Of a DNA stretch of 64,000 bases, positions 47,263-55,192 are shown piece after piece. The DNA is from Pusillimonas sp035515275 (GTDB taxonomy: Bacteria > Pseudomonadota > Gammaproteobacteria > Burkholderiales > Burkholderiaceae_B): the NCBI RefSeq assembly GCF_035515275.1, contig NZ_DATJBQ010000149.1, positions 1 through 64,000 on the forward strand, read 5' to 3'. Positions within the stretch are counted from its first letter, which is position 1, and each line of letters starts with the position of its first letter. A program made the position numbers and the translations under genes. The notes under the pieces were generated by a model that ran no database searches, was not told the DNA's origin, and saw only the letters and a list, made by a program, of their open reading frames with translations.

Positions 47263-47475
47263 TAACGTTTGCGCAAGGCATGTATACAGGGTAGAACGGC
47301 CCATTACAGAGATACCCCTTATCCGTCAGCCTCAACTGTGAGCCGCTGGTGGCGAGAGAGGCAGCCACACAGCGCGCGACAAATGCTTTATCCTTCCACA
47401 TTGAAAGTAGCAAAATCTTCACACATCAAGCGCCTGTGCAACACCAGCCCGGCGCCCGCACGATACCTCTCGTAA

Positions 47476-48270
47476 ATGACGCAAGCAGACACCTTCTCGC
47501 TGGCCGGCCGCGAATACACATCGCGCCTGCTGGTCGGCACCGGCAAATACAAAGACTTCGACCAAACGCGCGCCGCCATACAAGCCAGTGGCGCGCAGAT
47601 CGTCACCGTCGCCATTCGCCGCACCAACATCGGCCAGAATCCTGACGAGCCCAGCCTGCTCGACTTTCTCCCGCCGTCCGAATATACGATCTTGCCCAAT
47701 ACCGCCGGCTGCTACAACGCCGACGAGGCCGTTCGCACCCTGCGCCTGGCGCGCGAGCTGCTGGATGGACACGAGCTGGTCAAGCTTGAGGTGCTGGGCG
47801 ACCAGAACAACCTGTTCCCGAATATGCCCGAAACCCTGAAAGCGGCCAAAACTTTGGTCGACGATGGTTTCAAGGTAATGGTTTATTGCACCGACGACCC
47901 GATACAGTGCCGCATGCTCGAAGACATCGGTTGCATTGCCGTCATGCCCCTGGCGTCGCTTATTGGCTCGGGCATGGGCATACTCAACCCGTGGAACCTG
48001 CGTCTTATCATCGACCAGGCCAATGTTCCCGTTCTGGTCGACGCCGGGGTGGGCACCGCCTCAGACGCCGCCGTGGCCATGGAATTGGGTTGCGACGCCA
48101 TTCTTATGAATACCGCCATTGCCGGGGCACGCGACCCCATTCTTATGGCCGGCGCCATGAAAAAAGCGGTTGAGGCCGGGCGCGAAGCCCATTTGGCCGG
48201 ACGCATGCCGCGCAAGTTCTACACGGCCGACCCAAGCTCCCCTGTAGAAGGCCTGATACAGCCACGATAG
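47476..48270 (+). CDS. thiG: thiazole synthase ThiG
   Basis: Cytosolic enzyme of 264 residues that builds the thiazole phosphate part of thiamine from 1-deoxy-xylulose phosphate, dehydroglycine and ThiS thiocarboxylate. REYTSRLLVGTGKYKDF opens the protein, LVKLEVLGDQNNLFPN carries the Schiff-base Lys, and PVLVDAGVGTASDAAVAMEL and MNTAIAGARDP form the phosphate site. Length is normal. ThiG needs ThiS as sulfur donor, yet no thiS lies upstream. The TAG stop falls inside the first unit of a 15-bp tandem repeat. thiD follows after about 100 bases. Confidence 0.96.
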   Translation: MTQADTFSLAGREYTSRLLVGTGKYKDFDQTRAAIQASGAQIVTVAIRRTNIGQNPDEPSLLDFLPPSEYTILPNTAGCYNADEAVRTLRLARELLDGHELVKLEVLGDQNNLFPNMPETLKAAKTLVDDGFKVMVYCTDDPIQCRMLEDIGCIAVMPLASLIGSGMGILNPWNLRLIIDQANVPVLVDAGVGTASDAAVAMELGCDAILMNTAIAGARDPILMAGAMKKAVEAGREAHLAGRMPRKFYTADPSSPVEGLIQPR

Positions 48271-48325
48271 GCCGGGCCTCGATAGGCCGGGCCTCGATGG
48301 GCCGGGCCTCGATGGGCCGGGCCTG
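48266..48325. repeat. four tandem 15-bp units downstream of thiG
   Basis: Four copies of GAT(A/G)GGCCGGGCCTC run head to tail, the last ending in G. The first two have A at position 4, the last two G, so pairwise duplication is likely. Each unit holds a GGCCGGGCC core. The thiG stop codon is inside the first unit. Confidence 0.95.
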
Positions 48326-48369
48326 AGCTTAGCGCATACGCTTTTTACCGCAGGTATTTTCGTCAAGAC

Positions 48370-49179
48370 ATGATCCCAAATACTCTTTCGATCGCCGGAG
48401 TCGACCCTTCGGGGGGTGCCGGCGTGCTGGCCGACGTCAAGGCCATGAGCGCCCTGGGCGCTTACGGCATGGCGGTAGTGGCCGCCCTGACTGCCCAAAA
48501 TACGCAAGCCGTTACCGGCGTTCAGCCGGTTCCTCCGGCCTTTGTGGCTTTGCAGATCGACACCTTATTTGCCGATATCCGTATCGATGCCGTCAAGATC
48601 GGCATGCTGGGTCAGCAAGCGGTAACACGTGTTGTGGCCGAACGGCTTGCTCACTGGAAACCGGCTCATATCGTGCTTGACCCGGTCATGATCGCAAAAA
48701 GCGGTGACTCATTGCTAGAACGCGACGCCATCGACGAACTACGCGAAAGCCTGCTTCCGCTAGCCACCGTGCTAACCCCGAACCTGCCCGAAGCCGCAGT
48801 ACTGGTGGGCGGCGCCACGGCGGAGAACCTGCGCGACATGCGCCGCGTGGCCGAGAAACTGCGCCGGCTGCTGAGCGACTCCGGGCAGCGCTGGGTATTC
48901 CTTAAAGGGGGGCACCTGCCCGGACAAGATACCATCGACCTGCTGCACGACGGCGACCGAATGATCGAACTGCCCGGTCGGCGCATCGACACCCGCAATA
49001 CCCACGGCACCGGCTGCACTTTGTCGGCCGCGCTGGCGGCGCTGCTGCCGCAGCACCCCGATCTTCCCACTGCGGCGCAGCTTGCCAAAGCCTACCTTGT
49101 TGCGGCTATCGGCCAGGCCGACCGGCTGCAAGTGGGCTCGGGCCACGGCCCGGTTCAGCATTTTCATGCATGGTGGTAG
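48370..49179 (+). CDS. thiD: hydroxymethylpyrimidine (phosphate) kinase
   Basis: Ribokinase-like enzyme of 269 residues that phosphorylates the pyrimidine precursor of thiamine. SIAGVDPSGGAGVLADVKAM is the conserved N-terminal site, QIDTLFADIRIDAVKIGMLG the central one, and NTHGTGCTLSAALAALL carries the catalytic Asp/anion hole region (GTGC). Normal ThiD length without ThiE fusion. It is downstream of thiG on the same strand, separated by the tandem repeat. Confidence 0.96.
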   Translation: MIPNTLSIAGVDPSGGAGVLADVKAMSALGAYGMAVVAALTAQNTQAVTGVQPVPPAFVALQIDTLFADIRIDAVKIGMLGQQAVTRVVAERLAHWKPAHIVLDPVMIAKSGDSLLERDAIDELRESLLPLATVLTPNLPEAAVLVGGATAENLRDMRRVAEKLRRLLSDSGQRWVFLKGGHLPGQDTIDLLHDGDRMIELPGRRIDTRNTHGTGCTLSAALAALLPQHPDLPTAAQLAKAYLVAAIGQADRLQVGSGHGPVQHFHAWW

Positions 49180-49264
49180 GCGGCATGGCCCTTGCCCGCC
49201 AACACCCGCCGGCTATGAATCGGTACAATGTGGCCTGTTTGATTTTCTTTCTTTACGTAACGCT

Positions 49265-49945
49265 ATGACCGCGACAGGCCTTTCCGAAGTCGAACTTGCT
49301 CGCTTCAACATGATCGAGCAGCAGATCCGCCCCTGGTTGGTTCAAGACCCCAGAGTCCTGCAGGCCTTGGTCGACGTACAGCGCGAGCGTTTCGTGTCTG
49401 CGCAGCTTCGTGCGCTGGCATTTTCAGACGTCGAACTGCCGCTTATCATTAACGCTGCCGACACGCACGAAACCATGCTGACGCCCAAGGTAGAAGCGCG
49501 ACTGGCCCAGGAGCTTCTGCTTGAGCCCACCGATTGCGTGCTTGAAATCGGCACTGGCTCGGGCTACCAGGCCGCCTTGCTGGCCACGCTGGCGCAGCAG
49601 GTCACCAGCATTGAAATCGACAGCCGCATCGCCGCTTTCGGCGCCGATAATTTAAGCCGAAATAAGGTCGACAATGTAACGATTGAAATTGGCGACGCCC
49701 ATGCAGGCTGGGGCACCGCCGAGTACGACGCTATTTTGCTGACCGGTTCAGTGCCCACCGTACCCGACGCGCTTAAGTATCAACTTAGCATCGGCGGACG
49801 CATGGTGGTGGTGGTTGGCACAATGCCCGTCATGACCGCCTGCCGAATTACCCGTACCAGCGCGGCCAGTTTCGACACCGAAGGCCTGTTCGACACAGTG
49901 ATCAAACCCCTGCGCGGTACTGCAGTGTCACAATTTAAGTTTTAA
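49265..49945 (+). CDS. protein-L-isoaspartate O-methyltransferase-like protein
   Basis: Methyltransferase of 226 residues of the PCMT family. LARFNMIEQQIRPWLVQDPR is the typical opening of the PIMT-type proteins linked to tolC in proteobacteria. The SAM motif is VLEIGTGSGYQAALLATLAQ, with the acidic end of strand 2 at VTSIEID. The usual catalytic TGS-like segment appears as LLTGSVPTVP, where classical PIMT has another sequence, so repair activity is not certain. ATG 49265 is chosen as the family start; upstream frame belongs to the thiD region. It sits 2 bases before the tolC-like gene, a conserved pairing. Confidence 0.85.
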   Translation: MTATGLSEVELARFNMIEQQIRPWLVQDPRVLQALVDVQRERFVSAQLRALAFSDVELPLIINAADTHETMLTPKVEARLAQELLLEPTDCVLEIGTGSGYQAALLATLAQQVTSIEIDSRIAAFGADNLSRNKVDNVTIEIGDAHAGWGTAEYDAILLTGSVPTVPDALKYQLSIGGRMVVVVGTMPVMTACRITRTSAASFDTEGLFDTVIKPLRGTAVSQFKF

Positions 49946-49947
49946 AC

Positions 49948-51306
49948 ATGTGTCGGGCTACGTTGCGCGCCCTGTTTACCACCCTGCTTGCTTTAACGGC
50001 AAGTGTTCCGGTATTTGCCCAAGACCTTCTATCGGTCTGGTCGGCAGCCTTGCAACGAGATCCGGTTTACGCAGCGGCACGCGCCGGGCGCAACGCCAAC
50101 CAGGAAAAAATCCCGCAGGCGCGGGCCCGTCTGCTTCCGTACATTACCCTGGACTCTGCAGGCGAGCTCGAAGACGTTCGTCGCACCCGCAACTTGCAGC
50201 ACCACGAAACCCGCCGTGTCGGGCTCTGGGCGCTGACGCTTACCCAGCCCGTATTCGACGTCGGCCGATGGGGCCAACTTCGTCAATCCCAGTATATTGC
50301 CGGCTCGGCCGACCTTGGCCTGCAACAAGCGTATCAAGATCTGATCCTGCGGGTCGCACAGGCGTACTTCGAGATTCTGGCCGCCCAAGACTCACTCAAG
50401 ACCATCCAAGCGCAAAAGCAAGCCGTCGAGACCCAGCTTCGTGCGGCCGAAAGGGGTTTCGAGGTGGGGGCAACCACCGTCACCGACATCCACGAGGCGC
50501 GCTCCCGGCTCGATTTGCTGAACGCGTCAGAAATCGAAGCGCACAGCGTATTGCAGGTAAGTACAGACCAGCTTGCGAAAATCATCGGGGAACGGCCCGG
50601 CCCATTACTGGGGCTCGCGACTGAAACATCATTGCCGGCGCCCAACCCGGCCCGGCTCGACGACTGGACCGCACAGTCGTCGCAGGCCAGTCTTGACGTG
50701 GCGCGCGCGCATCTGGACACCCTTATCATCGAGAAGCAGATCGACATCGCGCAAAGCGGCCATTACCCCAGTGTAAGCCTCTATGCGCAAACCGGCAGTG
50801 CCAGCGACCGCGGCATATACGGGCAACGCAACGGACCTAGGTCTTTGGATTCGGTCGTGGGGCTGCAGCTTTCGATCCCCATCTTCAGCGGCGGCGAAGT
50901 TTCGTCGCAAGTACGCGAACAAACCTCTCGGCTACAGCAGGCACGCTATATATACGAGGCAGCCAAGCGCCAGGCCGTGCAATCGACCCAGCAGTATTTT
51001 TCGGGGGTGATCTCGGGTTTGGCCCGCATCCAGGCCTTGCGCGCGGCCGAAGCATCAAGCCAGGCATCGCTTGACGCCAACCGCACAGGCTACGAACTGG
51101 GTGTCAGGGTCAATATCGATGTGCTCAACGCACAACAACAGCTGTACGAAACCCGCCGCGCGCTGTCGCGTGCCCGCTACGACACGCTAATGAGCAGCCT
51201 GCGCCTAAAGGCCGCCAGCGGCATACTTAGCGATCAGGACATCGTCGCCATCAATGAGTTGCTCGATGCGCCCACCACCTCAACAAACCAGCGCAGCGAC
51301 GGCTAG
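49948..51306 (+). CDS. tolC: TolC-family outer membrane protein
   Basis: Outer-membrane channel of 452 residues with signal peptide (LLALTASVPVFA). TolC modules: DLLSVWSAALQRDPVYAAAR, SLTQPVFD-like turn, GFEVGATTVTDIHEARSRLD in repeat one, VVGLQLSIPIFSGGEVSSQV and GYELGVRVNIDVLNAQQQLY in repeat two. The coupling to a PCMT-type gene and this sequence match the general TolC of betaproteobacteria, so it probably serves several pumps. It is the fourth TolC-family gene in the window and the only one not in an exporter operon. Confidence 0.9.
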   Translation: MCRATLRALFTTLLALTASVPVFAQDLLSVWSAALQRDPVYAAARAGRNANQEKIPQARARLLPYITLDSAGELEDVRRTRNLQHHETRRVGLWALTLTQPVFDVGRWGQLRQSQYIAGSADLGLQQAYQDLILRVAQAYFEILAAQDSLKTIQAQKQAVETQLRAAERGFEVGATTVTDIHEARSRLDLLNASEIEAHSVLQVSTDQLAKIIGERPGPLLGLATETSLPAPNPARLDDWTAQSSQASLDVARAHLDTLIIEKQIDIAQSGHYPSVSLYAQTGSASDRGIYGQRNGPRSLDSVVGLQLSIPIFSGGEVSSQVREQTSRLQQARYIYEAAKRQAVQSTQQYFSGVISGLARIQALRAAEASSQASLDANRTGYELGVRVNIDVLNAQQQLYETRRALSRARYDTLMSSLRLKAASGILSDQDIVAINELLDAPTTSTNQRSDG

Positions 51307-51346
51307 AACCCGACCGTGCATATGTTGGCAAGGCTCATAACGCTTG

Positions 51347-51829
51347 TTAAGCGCGTATCTTCTGCAGCAACGAAGTTGTAGAGCGCTGAAACTCGAACGG
51401 AACGGCCACGGCACGCCCCCCCCATGACTGGACCAATGCCGTTTCGGGCAGTGTCTGCATGTCGTAGTCGCCGCCTTTTACAATGACGTCGGGCCGCAAC
51501 TGGTTGATAAGTTCGAGCGGAGTGTCTTCATGAAAGCTGGTAACCCATGACACCGACTCGAGCGCGGCCAGCAAGGCAGCGCGGTCTGATTCAGTATTCA
51601 GCGGCCGGTCGGGCGCTTTGCCCAGGCGACGCACCGAGGCGTCGGTATTCACGGCTACGATCAGTGTGGCCCCCAAGCGCGCGGCCTCGTCCAGATAACT
51701 GACGTGGCCGCGATGCAGGATGTCGAAGACCCCGTTGGTAAACACCAAAGGCCTTGCAAAGCCGCCCGCCTGCGCGCGAGCGACGCAGTCTTCGCGCGAT
51801 AGGATCTTGGCCTCGAACCGGGGGCTCAT
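51347..51829 (-). CDS. rfaE2: D-glycero-beta-D-manno-heptose 1-phosphate adenylyltransferase
   Basis: Nucleotidyltransferase of 160 residues that makes ADP-heptose for the lipopolysaccharide core. FTNGVFDILHRGHVSYLDEA near residue 30 holds the HxGH motif, VAVNTDASVRRLGKAPDRPL the ribose site and VKGGDY the conserved later motif. Only the C-terminal (RfaE2) half of HldE is present, the usual split form in betaproteobacteria. Its start overlaps the stop of the upstream diiron protein gene by four bases. Confidence 0.94.
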   Translation of the reverse strand: MSPRFEAKILSREDCVARAQAGGFARPLVFTNGVFDILHRGHVSYLDEAARLGATLIVAVNTDASVRRLGKAPDRPLNTESDRAALLAALESVSWVTSFHEDTPLELINQLRPDVIVKGGDYDMQTLPETALVQSWGGRAVAVPFEFQRSTTSLLQKIRA

Positions 51830-52686
51830 GCGCCGGCAGGCTCGGGCGCGCCTTTTGTAAGGCTTTTGCGATAGCGATTAAGGTCTTGCACGGTGTTGAA
51901 GGTGCTGTCCATCAGCAGCGACATATTGTGCAGGATGCGGGCGCTTACCTTGCCTTCCCATTCTTTGTCAAAGCAGATCTGGTTGTCGAGCCAGTTTTCA
52001 AGCCAACCCGGGCTGGGCAGTTTGGACTGCACCGTATCGTTGGGGAACATGTCTTTGTTGACATGCAGGTTGGTGGGATGCAACGCCTGAGGGGTTCGAT
52101 GCGCCGAGGCCATAAGCACGCCAATCTTGGAAAACGCCAGGCGGGCGTTACGGCCGAACTCTTGGCCCTGATGCGCCAGGGCGCGCTTCATGTAACGCAG
52201 GTAGGCGCCGGCGTGCCGCGCCTCGTCCTGGGCGATAATTTTATAAATAGCCTGGATGACCGGCTCGGTGTGCCAGTCGGCCGCGCGGCGATACCAATGG
52301 TTAAGGCGCACTTCGCCGCAAAAATGCAGCATTAGTGTTTCAAGGGGCGGAGCCGGGTCAAATTCGAATCGAACCTTGTGCAGCTCTTCTTCGGTGGGCA
52401 CCAGCTCGGGCCGAAAGCGACGCAGATATTCGATTAGCGCCAGCGAATGCTTTTGTTCTTCGTAGAACCAGATCGACATGAAGGCGCAAAAATCGCTGTC
52501 GTCGCGGTTGTCGCGAAGAAACATCTCGGTCGCAGGCAACGCCGCCCACTCGGTGATGGCGTTCATTTTGATGGTGTAGGCCTGTTCGTCCGAGAGCTTG
52601 CTTGCGTCGAACTGGTCCCAGGGAATGTCGGAGCCCATATTCCAGCGCACCGCTTCCATAGATTTGAACAATTCAGGATAAAGCAT
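51826..52686 (-). CDS. ferritin-like diiron protein (acyl-ACP desaturase-like), tentative
   Basis: Protein of 286 residues with a four-helix diiron pattern: TEMF near residue 54, WFYEEQKHSLALIEYLRRF near residue 74, HFCGEVRLNHWYRRA near residue 122 and AQDEARHAGAYLRYMKRAL near residue 155. The two E(E/A)xxH motifs and two further Glu fit the ligands of acyl-ACP desaturases and other ferritin-like oxygenases. The ATG at 52686 has AGAGAG upstream; a longer frame exists but lacks support. It is translationally coupled to rfaE2. Substrate unknown; a role with LPS acyl chains is only speculation. Confidence 0.75.
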   Translation of the reverse strand: MLYPELFKSMEAVRWNMGSDIPWDQFDASKLSDEQAYTIKMNAITEWAALPATEMFLRDNRDDSDFCAFMSIWFYEEQKHSLALIEYLRRFRPELVPTEEELHKVRFEFDPAPPLETLMLHFCGEVRLNHWYRRAADWHTEPVIQAIYKIIAQDEARHAGAYLRYMKRALAHQGQEFGRNARLAFSKIGVLMASAHRTPQALHPTNLHVNKDMFPNDTVQSKLPSPGWLENWLDNQICFDKEWEGKVSARILHNMSLLMDSTFNTVQDLNRYRKSLTKGAPEPAGA

Positions 52687-52807
52687 ATAGATCTCTCTTA
52701 ATTCGTAAATGGCATGAACCGAATCGCGCACGTATCGTCGACAAGCCCTGCCGCCCCAGCTTAACTTGCAATCTTGACAAGTTTTTTAAACAAGCGTAGT
52801 ACCCATT

Positions 52808-54364
52808 TCAATGGGCCGCAAGGGCCCAAATTGCAACACCTATGGCCACGGCCACCGTCGCGGCAAACACTATAAGTAAACGATTAGTTTGCTCTTGTGC
52901 CTTGCGCAAGCGCAAAAGTTCGGCATGCATATGAGACTGCATGTTGGGCCGCGCCAACGCCGCATAGGTAAGACGGGGCAACTGGGGCAATATCTGCCCC
53001 CATTGCGACGCCTCTTGTTCCAGGCGCGCGCGCATGCCCGACAAGCCCACCCGCTCCCGCATCCAGCGCTCCAGATACGGCTTGGCCGTTTTCCAGAGGT
53101 CAAGGTTAGGGTCCAGCTCGCGCCCCATACCCTCGACGTTGAGCAGGGTTTTTTGCAACAGCACCAATTGAGGCTGAATCTCGACATTGAAACGGCGCGA
53201 GGTTTGAAACAGCCTCAGCAACACCTGCCCAAGCGAAATTTCAGCCAACGGCCGATCAAAGTAGGGTTCGCATACGGCGCGCACGGCGCCTTCAAGCTCT
53301 TCTTCGCGCGTGCTGGGCGGAACCCAGCCCGACTCAATGTGCAATTGCGCTACCCGCCGATAATCACGCCGGAAGAACGCCAGGAAGTTCTGCGCAAGGT
53401 AGTTTTTGTCGTGCTCGGACAAAGAACCCACAATGCCGAAATCCATCGCAATGTAGCGCCCTAGCGTTTCGGGCGCGTCAGAGACATAAATATTGCCGGG
53501 GTGCATGTCGGCGTGGAAAAAACCGTCGGAAAACACCTGCATGAAGAAGATTTCGACCCCTGTACGGGCCAACAGTTCAATATCAATGCCTGCCTTGCGC
53601 AGCTTGTCGATCTGGCTGACTGGAATGCCGTGCATGCGCTCCATGGTAAATACAGTATTTGATGTGTACTGCCACACTACCTCGGGCACCATCAGCAGAT
53701 GATGGCGCCCGGTTTCCGGGCCGAAATTACGGCCCAGTTGACTGCAGTTGGACGCTTCGCGCATCAGGTCAAGCTCGTCATGCAAATACTTGTCAAACTC
53801 GGCCACGACCTCGCGCGGGCGCAATCGACGCCCGTCTGACAGCGCACGCTCGACCATACCTGCCAGTATGCGCATCAGGGCCAGGTCTTTATCAATGACT
53901 TTAAGCATGCCCGGCCGCAACACCTTCACCGCCACTTCGCGGCCGTCGTGCATGACTGCAAAGTGAACCTGCGCTACCGACGCCGAGGCCACGGGGTCGA
54001 CTTCAAAGTGCTGGAAGAGTTTTTGTGGCGATGCCCCCAACGCCGCCTCGATGGACGCAGCCGCCTGCTCGGACGGGAACGGCGGCACGCGGTCTTGCAA
54101 CAAGGCCAGCTCGGTGGCCACATCAAGCGGGATCAGATCACGCCGGGTAGACAGCACTTGGCCGAACTTGACAAAAATAGGCCCCAGCGCCTCGAGCGCC
54201 AGCCGCAGGCGCACGCCGCGCGCCATGCGGGGCGGACGTCCGAAACGCACGACCTTGAGCAGCCCGTAGGCCAATGGATGCTTGATGCTGGACAACACCA
54301 GTTCGTCGAGCCGATAGCGCAGGCATACAAAAACAATGCGAACCAGGCGAAATAACGTCCACAT
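52808..54364 (-). CDS. ubiB: ubiquinone biosynthesis ATPase/kinase-like UbiB
   Basis: Membrane-associated protein of 518 residues of the UbiB/ABC1/ADCK family, needed for ubiquinone synthesis, with atypical kinase fold and ATPase activity. KFGQVLSTRRDLIP holds the KxGQ family motif, REVAVKVLRPGMLKVIDKDL the nucleotide Lys region, FHADMHPGNIYVS the catalytic loop and AMDFGIVG the DFG motif. The C-terminus has one strong membrane helix (VFAATVAVAIGVAIWALAA). It starts 2 bases after ubiJ on the same strand. Confidence 0.96.
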   Translation of the reverse strand: MWTLFRLVRIVFVCLRYRLDELVLSSIKHPLAYGLLKVVRFGRPPRMARGVRLRLALEALGPIFVKFGQVLSTRRDLIPLDVATELALLQDRVPPFPSEQAAASIEAALGASPQKLFQHFEVDPVASASVAQVHFAVMHDGREVAVKVLRPGMLKVIDKDLALMRILAGMVERALSDGRRLRPREVVAEFDKYLHDELDLMREASNCSQLGRNFGPETGRHHLLMVPEVVWQYTSNTVFTMERMHGIPVSQIDKLRKAGIDIELLARTGVEIFFMQVFSDGFFHADMHPGNIYVSDAPETLGRYIAMDFGIVGSLSEHDKNYLAQNFLAFFRRDYRRVAQLHIESGWVPPSTREEELEGAVRAVCEPYFDRPLAEISLGQVLLRLFQTSRRFNVEIQPQLVLLQKTLLNVEGMGRELDPNLDLWKTAKPYLERWMRERVGLSGMRARLEQEASQWGQILPQLPRLTYAALARPNMQSHMHAELLRLRKAQEQTNRLLIVFAATVAVAIGVAIWALAAH

Positions 54365-54366
54365 GA

Positions 54367-54999
54367 TCAGGCCGGTCTCCGCGCCGTAGTATTGCGCTCA
54401 AGACGCTGGACGCGGCCCTCGAGGCTGCCCAGCCGTTGCTGCAGGGCGGCCAGACGTTCGCGCCATTGCTCGAAGGCAATGCGACCCAGCACCTGGGGGT
54501 TTTCTTCGACCAGAAACTCGCCGATATTTTCGGCCATGCGTTGCGTCGAGCGCTGGGCGCTGCGGCCCAGGCCACGCGCGACGCTGACAAGGCGTACTGC
54601 GGCGACATCGCCGACCACCCTGGCCAGGTCATCTTCGATGTCCCAGCGCAGGCCGCGTGCCAGCTCGGACACTACTTGCGCCAGCCCCGCTTCGCCCTGG
54701 ATATGCAGCAGCGCCGTGATTTCGTCGGTGTCGCCGCGACGCAAAATGGCCGGTAGTTGACCCAGCTTCTCGGCAGGCAGGGTAAGCGTGACATCCGGGA
54801 CAATAACCGGGTCTGAGGCCTCGACTCGACCGTCGGCTCGGATACCCAGGCTGATCTGCCAAGGCGCCACGACAAATCGTATCGATTTGCCGGCATGGCG
54901 CGCCAGTCGCTCCTGGGCCCAGTCTTCGCGTGCCAACAAGCCGTTGAGCAGGCGTACGCACACCGAAGCAGGAGCGAAAAGAGACGGAAAAGCGAGCAT
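54367..54999 (-). CDS. ubiJ: ubiquinone biosynthesis accessory factor UbiJ (SCP2 domain)
   Basis: Protein of 210 residues. Residues about 30-130 form an SCP2 sterol-carrier-like lipid-binding domain (RFVVAPWQISLGIRADGRVE, PDVTLTLPAEKLGQL), followed by a coiled-coil tail. UbiJ (YigP) is part of the soluble Ubi metabolon and binds ubiquinone precursors. The place directly before ubiB and near ubiE is the usual one (ubiE-ubiJ-ubiB), although here other genes lie between ubiE and ubiJ. Length is normal. Confidence 0.92.
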   Translation of the reverse strand: MLAFPSLFAPASVCVRLLNGLLAREDWAQERLARHAGKSIRFVVAPWQISLGIRADGRVEASDPVIVPDVTLTLPAEKLGQLPAILRRGDTDEITALLHIQGEAGLAQVVSELARGLRWDIEDDLARVVGDVAAVRLVSVARGLGRSAQRSTQRMAENIGEFLVEENPQVLGRIAFEQWRERLAALQQRLGSLEGRVQRLERNTTARRPA

Positions 55000-55112
55000 G
55001 AGAGGTTGGACTGCGGCGACGCCGCCCTTAGCAAAAGGGAATTAGGCCCTAAGTTTAACGGTTTTGGCGATTAGAGCTCGCCTGCGCCGAAAGGGCCCTT
55101 GGCCGCTTTTAC

Positions 55113-55157
55113 AAAAAACACCCCAAAGGCTGCATTGCGGCATGCCTTTGGAGTGCG
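55113..55157 (-). terminator. intrinsic terminator after tim44-like gene
   Basis: On the minus strand a hairpin CCAAAGGC/GCCTTTGG (55123-55130 with 55144-55151, loop 13 bases) is followed by TTTTTT (complement of 55113-55118). It lies about 36 bases beyond the tim44-like gene's stop and separates it from ubiJ. Confidence 0.75.
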
Positions 55158-55166
55158 AAAGCATTG

Positions 55167-55190
55167 GCGTGGGCCCGCCGGGGCCCACGC
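55167..55190. terminator. GC-rich hairpin just after the tim44-like gene
   Basis: GCGTGGGCCC and GGGCCCACGC pair perfectly over 10 bp with a four-base loop (55177-55180), directly after the tim44-like stop. No T-run follows, so it probably works with the terminator at 55113-55157. Confidence 0.5.
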
Positions 55191-55192
55191 AA

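Larger units (their letters stand above)
46981..47475. other. non-coding stretch of 495 bases with structured repeats
   Basis: No convincing gene is seen between btuF and thiG. It contains two large hairpin elements (47027-47109 and 47170-47262), a 60-base spacer between them and a direct repeat of the left flank (47001-47040 and 47321-47360). No thi-box (TPP riboswitch) or thiS-like frame was found. A 68-codon open frame at 47269-47475 has no protein-like character. Confidence 0.7.

Noticed and set aside
47269..47475. 68-codon frame directly before thiG as a possible ThiS
   Set aside because: It lacks the beta-grasp sequence and the C-terminal Gly-Gly of ThiS, and much of it overlaps repeat DNA.
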